Source: Auanema rhodensis
Lineage: Eukaryota > Nematoda > Chromadorea > Rhabditida > Rhabditidae
Assembly (NCBI GenBank): GCA_964057225.1
Contig: OZ059900.1
Span: forward strand, 17,809,638-17,873,637
Reading direction: 5' to 3'
Length of the DNA stretch: 64,000 nucleotides
The notes below the pieces were generated by a model. That model ran no database searches. It was not told the origin of the DNA and saw only the letters and a list, made by a program, of their open reading frames with translations. A program made the position numbers and the translations under genes. Within the stretch, counting starts at the first letter, position 1. Each line of letters opens with the position of its first letter. This document shows, one piece after another, positions 40,018 through 52,200 of this stretch.

Positions 40018-42028
40018 ACTCATATGAACAAAAATCGATTTAATCAATATTAGCCATAAGAGGCGTGCCCTCAGAATATGCTAATTTCCTTAATTTTCTA
40101 ACCCCTGTTTTTTTGTCGTGAAAGTGGAACTAGACGTTGTAGGAACAATTTTGAGCTAGGTTTCATTGACATTGCATGAGTTTGAACACATGAAATCGTA
40201 AGTCAAAACCTTGTTTACAGCGAAATTTCCAAAAACTGGTTTTCCAGCATAATAAAATATTTCTCATAGGAAATACTGTGTTTTTGTATTTTTCTAGTGT
40301 TCAGCATGTGAAATGCTTCATTTTAGTATGTAACACGCTGAAATTCGTTGCATTTGACGACTCATATGAACAAAAATCGATTTAATCAATATTAGCCATA
40401 AGGGGCGTGCCCTCAGAATATGCTAATTTCCTTAATTTTCTAACCCCTGTTTTGTTGTCGTGAAAGTGGAACTAGACGTTGTAGGAACAATTTTGAGCTA
40501 GGTTTCATTGACATTGCATGAGTTTGAACACATGAAATCGTAAGTCAAAACCTTGTTTACAGCGAAATTTCCAAAAACTGGTTTTCCAGCATAATAAAAT
40601 ATTTCTCATGGGAAATACTGTGTTTTTGTATTTTTCTAGTGTTCAGCATGTAAAATGCTTCATTTTAGTATGTAACACGCTGAAATTCGTTTCATTTGAC
40701 GACTCATATGAACAAAAATCGATTTAATCAATATTAGCCATAAAGGGCGTGCCCTCAGAATATGCTAATTTCCTTAATTTTCTAACCCCTGTTTTTTTGT
40801 CGTGAAAGTGGAACTAGACGTTGTAGGAACAATTTCGAGCTAGATTTCATTGACATTGCATGAGTTTGAACACATGAAATCGTAAGTCAAAACCTTGTTT
40901 ACAGCGAAATTTCCAAAAACTGGTTTTCCAGCATAATAAAATATTTCTCATGGGAAATACTGTGTTTTTGTATTTTTATAGTGTTCAGCATGTAAAATGT
41001 TTCATTTTAGTATGTAACACGCTGAAATTCGTTGCATTTGACGACTCATATGAACAAAAATCGATTTAATCAATATTAGCCATAAAGGGCGTGCCCTCAG
41101 ATTATGCTAATTTCCTTAATTTTCTAACCCCTGTTTTGTTGTCGTGAAAGTGGAACTAGACGTTGTAGGAACAATTTTGAGCTAGGTTTCATTGACATTG
41201 CATGAGTTTGAACACATGAAATCGTAAGTCAAAACCTTGTTTACAGCGAAATTTCCAAAAACTGGTTTTCCAGCATAATAAAATATTTCTCATGGGAAAT
41301 ACTGTGTTTTTGTATTTTTATAGTGTTCAGCATGTAAAATGTTTCATTTTAGTATGTAACACGCTGAAATTCGTTGCATTTGACGACTCATATGAACAAA
41401 AATCGATTTAATCAATATAAGCCATAAAGGGCGTGCCCTCAGAATCTGCTAATTTCCTTAATTTTCTAACCCCTGTTTTTTTGTCGTGAAAGTGGAACTA
41501 GACGTTGTAGGAACAATTTTGAGCTAGATTTCATTGACATTGCATGAGTTTGAACACATGAAATCGTAAGTCAAAACCTTGTTTACAGCGAAATTTCCAA
41601 AAACTCGTTTTCCAGCATAATAAAATATTTCTCATGGGAAATACTGTGTTTTTGTATTTTTTTAGTGTTCAGCATGTAAAATGCTTCATTTTAGTATGTG
41701 ACACGCTGAAATTAATTGCATTTGACGACTCATATGAACAAAAATCGATTTAATCAATATTAGCCATAAGGGGCGTGCCCTCAGAATATGCTAATTTCCT
41801 CAATTTTCTAACCCCTGTTTTTTTGTCGTGAAAGTGGAACTAGACGTTGTACGAACAATTTTGAGCTAGGTTTCTTTGACATTGCATGAGTTTGAACACA
41901 TGAAATCGTAAGTCAAAACCTTGTTTACAGCGAAATTTCCAAAAACTGGTTTTCCAGCATAATAAAATATTTCTCATGGGAAATACTGTGTTTTTGTATT
42001 TTTATAGTGTTCAGCATGTAAAATGTTT
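40018..42028 (+). repeat. Six-monomer segment shared with 26,680-28,690, copy 2
   Basis: Downstream copy of the six-monomer order at offset 13,338. To its left, the monomer at 39,676 is chimeric (T34A/A61C start, T95G and plain GAGCTAGG end). To its right, the CCTCAATT monomer ends with C299T, unlike the upstream copy. Confidence 0.82.
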
Positions 42029-45010
42029 CATTTTAGTATGTAACACGCTGAAATTCGTTGCATTTGACGACTCATATGAACAAAAATCGATTTAATCAAT
42101 ATAAGCCATAAAGGGCGTGCCCTCAGAATCTGCTAATTTCCTTAATTTTCTAACCCCTGTTTTTTTGTCGTGAAAGTGGAACTAGACGTTGTAGGAACAA
42201 TTTTGAGCTAGATTTCATTGACATTGCATGAGTTTGAACACATGAAATCGTAAGTCAAAACCTTGTTTACAGCGAAATTTCCAAAAACTCGTTTTCCAGC
42301 ATAATAAAATATTTCTCATGGGAAATACTGTGTTTTTGTATTTTTTTAGTGTTCAGCATGTAAAATGCTTCATTTTAGTATGTGACACGCTGAAATTAAT
42401 TGCATTTGACGACTCATATGAACAAAAATCGATTTAATCAATATTAGCCATAAGGGGCGTGCCCTCAGAATATGCTAATTTCCTCAATTTTCTAACCCCT
42501 GTTTTTTTGTCGTGAAAGTGGAACTAGACGTTGTACGAACAATTTTGAGCTAGGTTTCATTGACATTGCATGAGTTTGAACACATGAAATCGTAAGTCAA
42601 AACCTTGTTTACAGCGAAATTTCCAAAAACTGGTTTTCCAGCATAATAAAATATTTCTCATGGGAAATACTGTGTTTTTGTATTTTTCTAGTGTTCAGCA
42701 TGTGAAATGCTTCATTTTAGTATGTAACACGCTGAAATTCGTTGCATTTGACGACTCATATGAACAAAAATCGATTTAATCAATATTAGCCATAAGGGGC
42801 GTGCCCTCAGAATATGCTAATTTCCTTAATTTTCTAACCCCTGTTTTGTTGTCGTGAAAGTGGAACTAGACGTTGTAGGAACAATTTTGAGCTAGGTTTC
42901 ATTGACATTGCATGAGTTTGAACACATGAAATCGTAAGTCAAAACCTTGTTTACAGCGAAATTTCCAAAAACTGGTTTTCCAGCATAATAAAATATTTCT
43001 CATGGGAAATACTGTGTTTTTGTATTTTTATAGTGTTCAGCATGTAAAATGCTTCATTTTAGTATGTAACACGCTGAAATTCGTTGCATTTGACGACTCA
43101 TATGAACAAAAATCGATTTAATCAATATTAGCCATAAGAGGCGTGCCCTCAGAATATGCTAATTTCCTTAATTTTCTAACCCCTGTTTTTTTGTCGTGAA
43201 AGTGGAACTAGACGTTGTAGGAACAATTTTGAGCTAGGTTTCATTGACATTGCATGAGTTTGAACACATGAAATCGTAAGTCAAAACCTTGTTTACAGCG
43301 AAATTTCCAAAAACTGGTTTTCCAGCATAATAAAATATTTCTCATAGGAAATACTGTGTTTTTGTATTTTTCTAGTGTTCAGCATGTGAAATGCTTCATT
43401 TTAGTATGTAACACGCTGAAATTCGTTGCATTTGACGACTCATATGAACAAAAATCGATTTAATCAATATTAGCCATAAGGGGCGTGCCCTCAGAATATG
43501 CTAATTTCCTTAATTTTCTAACCCCTGTTTTGTTGTCGTGAAAGTGGAACTAGACGTTGTAGGAACAATTTTGAGCTAGGTTTCATTGACATTGCATGAG
43601 TTTGAACACATGAAATCGTAAGTCAAAACCTTGTTTACAGCGAAATTTCCAAAAACTGGTTTTCCAGCATAATAAAATATTTCTCATGGGAAATACTGTG
43701 TTTTTGTATTTTTCTAGTGTTCAGCATGTAAAATGCTTCATTTTAGTATGTAACACGCTGAAATTCGTTTCATTTGACGACTCATATGAACAAAAATCGA
43801 TTTAATCAATATTAGCCATAAGGGGCGTGCCCTCAGAATATGCTAATTTCCTTAATTTTCTAACCCCTGTTTTTTTGTCGTGAAAGTGGAACTAGACGTT
43901 GTAGGAACAATTTTGAGCTAGGTTTCATTGACATTGCATGAGTTTGAACACATGAAATCGTAAGTCAAAACCTTGTTTACAGCGAAATTTCCAAAAACTG
44001 GTTTTCCAGCATAATAAAATATTTCTCATGGGAAATACTGTGTTTTTGTATTTTTATAGTGTTCAGCATGTAAAATGTTTCATTTTAGTATGTAACACGC
44101 TGAAATTCGTTGCATTTGACGACTCATATGAACAAAAATCGATTTAATCAATATTAGCCATAAAGGGCGTGCCCTCAGAATATGCTAATTTCCTTAATTT
44201 TCTAACCCCTGTTTTTTTGTCGTGAAAGTGGAACTAGACGTTGTAGGAACAATTTTGAGCTAGGTTTCATTGACATTGCATGAGTTTGAACACATGAAAT
44301 CGTAAGTCAAAACCTTGTTTACAGCGAAATTTCCAAAAACTCGTTTTCCAGCATAATAAAATATTTCTCATGGGAAATACTGTGTTTTTGTATTTTTTTA
44401 GTGTTCAGCATGTAAAATGCTTCATTTTAGTATGTAACACGCTGAAATTAATTGCATTTGACGACTCATATGAACAAAAATCGATTTAATCAATATTAGC
44501 CATAAGGGGCGTGCCCTCAGAATATGCTAATTTCCTTAATTTTCTAACCCCTGTTTTTTTGTCGTGAAAGTGGAACTAGACGTTGTACGAACAATTTTGA
44601 GCTAGGTTTCATTGACATTGCATGAGTTTGAACACATGAAATCGTAAGTCAAAACCTTGTTTACAGCGAAATTTCCAAAAACTGGTTTTCCAGCATAATA
44701 AAATATTTCTCATGGGAAATACTGTGTTTTTGTATTTTTCTAGTGTTCAGCATGTAAAATGGTTCATTTTAGTATGTAACACGCTGAAATTCGTTGCATT
44801 TGACGACTCATATGAACAAAAATCGATTAAATCAATATTAGCCATAAGGGGCGTGCCCTCAGAATATGCTAATTTCCTTAATTTTCTAACCCCTGTTTTT
44901 TTGTCGTGAAAGTGGAACTAGACGTTGTACGAACAATTTTGAGCTAGGTTTCATTGACATTGCATGAGTTTGAACACATGAAATCGTAAGTCAAAACCTT
45001 GTTTACAGCG

Positions 45011-45197
45011 AAATTTCCAAAAACTGGTTTTCCAGCATAATAAAATCTTTCTCATGGGAAATACTGTGTTTTTGTATTTCAGCGTGTTACATACTAAAAT
45101 GAAGCATTTTACATGCTGAACACTAGAAAAATACAAAAACACAGTATTTCCCATGAGAAATATTTTATTATGCTGGAAAACCAGTTTTTGGAAATTT
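45011..45197. repeat. Inverted repeat at left orientation switch (69-bp arms, 49-bp spacer)
   Basis: Forward phases 206-274 (45011-45079) face reverse-complement phases 274-206 (45129-45197). The arms are complementary apart from the C at about 45,046 (AAAATCTTTC against AAAATATTTC). The spacer 45080-45128 holds phases 323-275 in reverse. Beyond the arms the homology resumes after the 58-bp deletion and continues for kilobases, so the two blocks form one very large imperfect inverted repeat. Confidence 0.9.
45076..45080. other. Left orientation-switch junction with 4-bp microhomology
   Basis: Forward sequence ...GTTTTTGTATTT (phase 274) passes directly into CAGCGTGTTAC (reverse from phase 323). 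ATTT at 45076-45079 belongs to both partners: forward phases 271-274, or reverse phases 327-324. The forward monomer that begins at 44,806 is thereby cut to 274 bp. Confidence 0.92.
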
Positions 45198-45363
45198 GAA
45201 ACCTAGCTCAAAATTGTTCCTACAACGTCTAGTTCCACTTTCACGACAACAAAACAGGGGTTAGAAAATTAAGGAAATTAGCATATTCTGAGGGCACGCC
45301 CCTTATGGCTAATATTGATTAAATCGATTTTTGTTCATATGAGTCGTCAAATGCAACGAATTT
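45080..45363 (-). repeat. Shortened monomer with 58-bp deletion beside the junction
   Basis: At 45,197/45,198 GGAAATTT is followed directly by GAAACCTAGC, so phases 205 to 148 are missing. TTTCAGCGTG recurs at 45,077 and 45,361, a spacing of 284 = 342 - 58. No other monomer in the window was seen with this loss. It is the first monomer of the inverted block, so it may be part of the same rearrangement. Confidence 0.92.
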
Positions 45364-45469
45364 CAGCGTGTTACATACTAAAATGAAGCATTTCACATGC
45401 TGAACACTAGAAAAATACAAAAACACAGTATTTCCCATGAGAAATATTTTATTATGCTGGAAAACCAGT

Positions 45470-48400
45470 TTTTGGAAAGTTCGCTGTAAACAAGGTTTTG
45501 ACTTACGATTTCATGTGTTCAAACTCATGCAATGTCAATGAAACCTAGCTCAAAATTGTTCGTACAACGTCTAGTTCCACTTTCACGACAAAAAAACAGG
45601 GGTTAGAAATTTAAGGAAATTAGCATATTCTGAGGGCACGCCCCTTATGGCTAATATTGATTAAATCGATTTTTGTTCATATGAGTCGTCAAATGCAATT
45701 AATTTCAGCGTGTTACATACTAAAATGAAGCATTTTACATGCTGAACACTAAAAAAATACAAAAACACAGTATTTCCCATGAGAAATATTTTATTATGCT
45801 GGAAAACGAGTTTTTGGAAATTTCGCTGTAAACAAGGTTTTGACTTACGATTTCATGTGTTCAAACTCATGCAATGTCAATGAAACCTAGCTCAAAATTG
45901 TTCCTACAACGTCTAGTTCCACTTTCACGACAAAAAACAGGGGTTAGAAAATTAAGGAAATTAGCATATTCTGAGGGCACGCCCCTTATGGCTAATATTG
46001 ATTAAATCGATTTTTGTTCATATGAGTCGTCAAATGCAACGAATTTCAGCGTGTTACATACTAAAATGAAGCATTTTACATGCTGAACACTAGAAAAATA
46101 CAAAAACACAGTATTTCCCATGAGAAATATTTTATTATGCTGGAAAACCAGTTTTTGGAAATTTCGCTGTAAACAAGGTTTTGACTTACGATTTCATGTG
46201 TTCAAACTCATGCAATGTCAATGAAACCTAGCTCAAAATTGTTCCTACAACGTCTAGTTCCACTTTCACGACAACAAAACAGGGGTTAGAAAATTAAGGA
46301 AATTAGCATATTCTGAGGGCACGCCCCTTATGGCTAATATTGATTAAATCGATTTTTGTTCATATGAGTCGTCAAATGCAACGAATTTCAGCGTGTTACA
46401 TACTAAAATGAAGCATTTCACATGCTGAACACTAGAAAAATACAAAAACACAGTATTTCCCATGAGAAATATTTTATTATGCTGGAAAACCAGTTTTTGG
46501 AAATTTCGCTGTAAACAAGGTTTTGACTTACGATTTCATGTGTTCAAACTCATGCAATGTCAATGAAACCTAGCTCAAAATTGTTCCTACAACGTCTAGT
46601 TCCACTTTCACGACAAAAAAACAGGGGTTAGAAAATTAAGGAAATTAGCATATTCTGAGGGCACGCCTCTTATGGCTAATATTGATTAAATCGATTTTTG
46701 TTCATATGAGTCGTCAAATGCAACGAATTTCAGCGTGTTACATACTAAAATGAAGCATTTTACATGCTGAACACTATAAAAATACAAAAACACAGTATTT
46801 CCCATGAGAAATATTTTATTATGCTGGAAAACCAGTTTTTGGAAATTTCGCTGTAAACAAGGTTTTGACTTACGATTTCATGTGTTCAAACTCATGCAAT
46901 GTCAATGAAACCTAGCTCAAAATTGTTCCTACAACGTCTAGTTCCACTTTCACGACAACAAAACAGGGGTTAGAAAATTAAGGAAATTAGCATATTCTGA
47001 GGGCACGCCTCTTATGGCTAATATTGATTAAATCGATTTTTGTTCATATGAGTCGTCAAATGCAACGAATTTCAGCGTGTTACATACTAAAATGAAGCAT
47101 TTTACATGCTGAACACTATAAAAATACAAAAACACAGTATTTCCCATGAGAAATATTTTATTATGCTGGAAAACCAGTTTTTGGAAATTTCGCTGTAAAC
47201 AAGGTTTTGACTTACGATTTCATGTGTTCAAACTCATGCAATGTCAATGAAACCTAGCTCAAAATTGTTCCTACAACGTCTAGTTCCACTTTCACGACAA
47301 CAAAACAGGGGTTAGAAAATTAAGGAAATTAGCATATTCTGAGGGCACGCCCCTTATGGCTAATATTGATTAAATCGATTTTTGTTCATATGAGTCGTCA
47401 AATGCAACGAATTTCAGCGTGTTACATACTAAAATGAAGCATTTCACATGCTGAACACTAGAAAAATACAAAAACACAGTATTTCCCATGAGAAATATTT
47501 TATTATGCTGGAAAACCAGTTTTTGGAAAGTTCGCTGTAAACAAGGTTTTGACTTACGATTTCATGTGTTCAAACTCATGCAATGTCAATGAAACCTAGC
47601 TCAAAATTGTTCGTACAACGTCTAGTTCCACTTTCACGACAAAAAAACAGGGGTTAGAAATTTAAGGAAATTAGCATATTCTGAGGGCACGCCCCTTATG
47701 GCTAATATTGATTAAATCGATTTTTGTTCATATGAGTCGTCAAATGCAATTAATTTCAGCGTGTTACATACTAAAATGAAGCATTTTACATGCTGAACAC
47801 TAAAAAAATACAAAAACACAGTATTTCCCATGAGAAATATTTTATTATGCTGGAAAACGAGTTTTTGGAAATTTCGCTGTAAACAAGGTTTTGACTTACG
47901 ATTTCATGTGTTCAAACTCATGCAATGTCAATGAAACCTAGCTCAAAATTGTTCCTACAACGTCTAGTTCCACTTTCACGACAAAAAACAGGGGTTAGAA
48001 AATTAAGGAAATTAGCATATTCTGAGGGCACGCCCCTTATGGCTAATATTGATTAAATCGATTTTTGTTCATATGAGTCGTCAAATGCAACGAATTTCAG
48101 CGTGTTACATACTAAAATGAAGCATTTTACATGCTGAACACTAGAAAAATACAAAAACACAGTATTTCCCATGAGAAATATTTTATTATGCTGGAAAACC
48201 AGTTTTTGGAAATTTCGCTGTAAACAAGGTTTTGACTTACGATTTCATGTGTTCAAACTCATGCAATGTCAATGAAACCTAGCTCAAAATTGTTCCTACA
48301 ACGTCTAGTTCCACTTTCACGACAACAAAACAGGGGTTAGAAAATTAAGGAAATTAGCATATTCTGAGGGCACGCCCCTTATGGCTAATATTGATTAAAT

Positions 48401-49240
48401 CGATTTTTGTTCATATGAGTCGTCAAATGCAACGAATTTCAGCGTGTTACATACTAAAATGAAGCATTTCACATGCTGAACACTAGAAAAATACAAAAAC
48501 ACAGTATTTCCCATGAGAAATATTTTATTATGCTGGAAAACCAGTTTTTGGAAATTTCGCTGTAAACAAGGTTTTGACTTACGATTTCATGTGTTCAAAC
48601 TCATGCAATGTCAATGAAACCTAGCTCAAAATTGTTCCTACAACGTCTAGTTCCACTTTCACGACAAAAAAACAGGGGTTAGAAAATTAAGGAAATTAGC
48701 ATATTCTGAGGGCACGCCTCTTATGGCTAATATTGATTAAATCGATTTTTGTTCATATGAGTCGTCAAATGCAACGAATTTCAGCGTGTTACATACTAAA
48801 ATGAAGCATTTCACATGCTGAACACTAGAAAAATACAAAAACACAGTATTTCCCATGAGAAATATTTTATTATGCTGGAAAACCAGTTTTTGGAAATTTC
48901 GCTGTAAACAAGGTTTTGACTTACGATTTCATGTGTTCAAACTCATGCAATGTCAATGAAACCTAGCTCAAAATTGTTCCTACAACGTCTAGTTCCACTT
49001 TCACGACAACAAAACAGGGGTTAGAAAATTAAGGAAATTAGCATATTCTGAGGGCACGCCCCTTATGGCTAATATTGATTAAATCGATTTTTGTTCATAT
49101 GAGTCGTCAAATGCAACGAATTTCAGCGTGTTACATACTAAAATGAAGCATTTCACATGCTGAACACTAGAAAAATACAAAAACACAGTATTTCCCATGA
49201 GAAATATTTTATTATGCTGGAAAACCAGTTTTTGGAAAGT
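45470..49240 (-). repeat. 6-mer and 5-mer higher-order spacing in the inverted block
   Basis: GGAAAGTTCGCTG (A208C on the monomer strand) occurs at 45,474, 47,525 and 49,234, spacings of 2,051 and 1,709, that is six and five monomers minus one base from a T6 run. Each is followed by TTCGTACAACG, then an AATTAATT monomer with AACGAGTTTTTGG, then a T6 monomer. The first two also share GAAATTTAAGG near 45,606 and 47,657; the third does not. Confidence 0.83.
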
Positions 49241-52200
49241 TCGCTGTAAACAAGGTTTTGACTTACGATTTCATGTGTTCAAACTCATGCAATGTCAATG
49301 AAACCTAGCTCAAAATTGTTCGTACAACGTCTAGTTCCACTTTCACGACAAAAAAACAGGGGTTAGAAAATTAAGGAAATTAGCATATTCTGAGGGCACG
49401 CCCCTTATGGCTAATATTGATTAAATCGATTTTTGTTCATATGAGTCGTCAAATGCAATTAATTTCAGCGTGTTACATACTAAAATGAAGCATTTTACAT
49501 GCTGAACACTAAAAAAATACAAAAACACAGTATTTCCCATGAGAAATATTTTATTATGCTGGAAAACGAGTTTTTGGAAATTTCGCTGTAAACAAGGTTT
49601 TGACTTACGATTTCATGTGTTCAAACTCATGCAATGTCAATGAAACCTAGCTCAAAATTGTTCCTACAACGTCTAGTTCCACTTTCACGACAAAAAACAG
49701 GGGTTAGAAAATTAAGGAAATTAGCATATTCTGAGGGCACGCCCCTTATGGCTAATATTGATTAAATCGATTTTTGTTCATATGAGTCGTCAAATGCAAC
49801 GAATTTCAGCGTGTTACATACTAAAATGAAGCATTTTACATGCTGAACACTAGAAAAATACAAAAACACAGTATTTCCCATGAGAAATATTTTATTATGC
49901 TGGAAAACCAGTTTTTGGAAATTTCGCTGTAAACAAGGTTTTGACTTACGATTTCATGTGTTCAAACTCATGCAATGTCAATGAAACCTAGCTCAAAATT
50001 GTTCCTACAACGTCTAGTTCCACTTTCACGACAACAAAACAGGGGTTAGAAAATTAAGGAAATTAGCATATTCTGAGGGCACGCCCCTTATGGCTAATAT
50101 TGATTAAATCGATTTTTGTTCATATGAGTCGTCAAATGCAACGAATTTCAGCGTGTTACATACTAAAATGAAGCATTTCACATGCTGAACACTAGAAAAA
50201 TACAAAAACACAGTATTTCCCATGAGAAATATTTTATTATGCTGGAAAACCAGTTTTTGGAAATTTCGCTGTAAACAAGGTTTTGACTTACGATTTCATG
50301 TGTTCAAACTCATGCAATGTCAATGAAACCTAGCTCAAAATTGTTCCTACAACGTCTAGTTCCACTTTCACGACAAAAAAACAGGGGTTAGAAAATTAAG
50401 GAAATTAGCATATTCTGAGGGCACGCCTCTTATGGCTAATATTGATTAAATCGATTTTTGTTCATATGAGTCGTCAAATGCAACGAATTTCAGCGTGTTA
50501 CATACTAAAATGAAGCATTTTACATGCTGAACACTATAAAAATACAAAAACACAGTATTTCCCATGAGAAATATTTTATTATGCTGGAAAACCAGTTTTT
50601 GGAAATTTCGCTGTAAACAAGGTTTTGACTTACGATTTCATGTGTTCAAACTCATGCAATGTCAATGAAACCTAGCTCAAAATTGTTCCTACAACGTCTA
50701 GTTCCACTTTCACGACAACAAAACAGGGGTTAGAAAATTAAGGAAATTAGCATATTCTGAGGGCACGCCTCTTATGGCTAATATTGATTAAATCGATTTT
50801 TGTTCATATGAGTCGTCAAATGCAACGAATTTCAGCGTGTTACATACTAAAATGAAGCATTTTACATGCTGAACACTATAAAAATACAAAAACACAGTAT
50901 TTCCCATGAGAAATATTTTATTATGCTGGAAAACCAGTTTTTGGAAATTTCGCTGTAAACAAGGTTTTGACTTACGATTTCATGTGTTCAAACTCATGCA
51001 ATGTCAATGAAACCTAGCTCAAAATTGTTCCTACAACGTCTAGTTCCACTTTCACGACAACAAAACAGGGGTTAGAAAATTAAGGAAATTAGCATATTCT
51101 GAGGGCACGCCCCTTATGGCTAATATTGATTAAATCGATTTTTGTTCATATGAGTCGTCAAATGCAACGAATTTCAGCGTGTTACATACTAAAATGAAGC
51201 ATTTCACATGCTGAACACTAGAAAAATACAAAAACACAGTATTTCCCATGAGAAATATTTTATTATGCTGGAAAACCAGTTTTTGGAAATTTCGCTGTAA
51301 ACAAGGTTTTGACTTACGATTTCATGTGTTCAAACTCATGCAATGTCAATGAAACCTAGCTCAAAATTGTTCCTACAACGTCTAGTTCCACTTTCACGAC
51401 AACAAAACAGGGGTTAGAAAATTAAGGAAATTAGCATATTCTGAGGGCACGCCCCTTATGGCTAATATTGATTAAATCGATTTTTGTTCATATGAGTCGT
51501 CAAATGCAACGAATTTCAGCGTGTTACATACTAAAATGAAGCATTTCACATGCTGAACACTAGAAAAATACAAAAACACAGTATTTCCCATGAGAAATAT
51601 TTTATTATGCTGGAAAACCAGTTTTTGGAAATTTCGCTGTAAACAAGGTTTTGACTTACGATTTCATGTGTTCAAACTCATGCAATGTCAATGAAACCTA
51701 GCTCAAAATTGTTCCTACAACGTCTAGTTCCACTTTCACGACAACAAAACAGGGGTTAGAAAATTAAGGAAATTAGCATATTCTGAGGGCACGCCCCTTA
51801 TGGCTAATATTGATTAAATCGATTTTTGTTCATATGAGTCGTCAAATGCAACGAATTTCAGCGTGTTACATACTAAAATGAAGCATTTCACATGCTGAAC
51901 ACTAGAAAAATACAAAAACACAGTATTTCCCATGAGAAATATTTTATTATGCTGGAAAACCAGTTTTTGGAAATTTCGCTGTAAACAAGGTTTTGACTTA
52001 CGATTTCATGTGTTCAAACTCCTGCAATGTCAATGAAACCTAGCTCAAAATTGTTCGTACAACGTCTAGTTCCACTTTCACGACAAAAAAACAGGGGTTA
52101 GAAAATTAAGGAAATTAGCATATTCTGAGGGCACGCCCCTTATGGCTAATATTGATAAATCGATTTTTGTTCATATGAGTCGTCAAATGCAATTAATTTC

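Larger units (their letters stand above)
1..45079 (+). repeat. Satellite array, forward block (342-bp monomer, about 131 copies)
   Basis: Head-to-tail copies of one monomer fill this block without a gap. ACTCATATGAAC recurs at 1, 343, 685, 1027 and 1369, a spacing of exactly 342. Departures from 342 are few: five 413-bp monomers, 341-bp monomers with a T6 instead of T7 run (phases 91-97), and a 1-base loss near 22,491. Copies differ at a limited set of recurrent positions: phases 13, 34, 43, 44, 46, 47, 59, 61, 74, 95, 125/126, 131, 135, 143, 208/209, 219, 221, 251, 257, 277, 293, 299, 315, 329/330 and 333. The variants travel in linked sets, the signature of higher-order repeats. No gene, mobile element or unique spacer was found. 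Centromeric or pericentromeric function is inferred from organisation only. Confidence 0.98.

Noticed and set aside
44712-45154. Open frames of 65 aa (plus, 44712-44909) and 67 aa (minus, 44951-45154) around the left junction
   Set aside because: The first depends on private substitutions in a single monomer (GGTTCATT, CGATTAAATC). The second reads across the inversion join. Both are chance frames.
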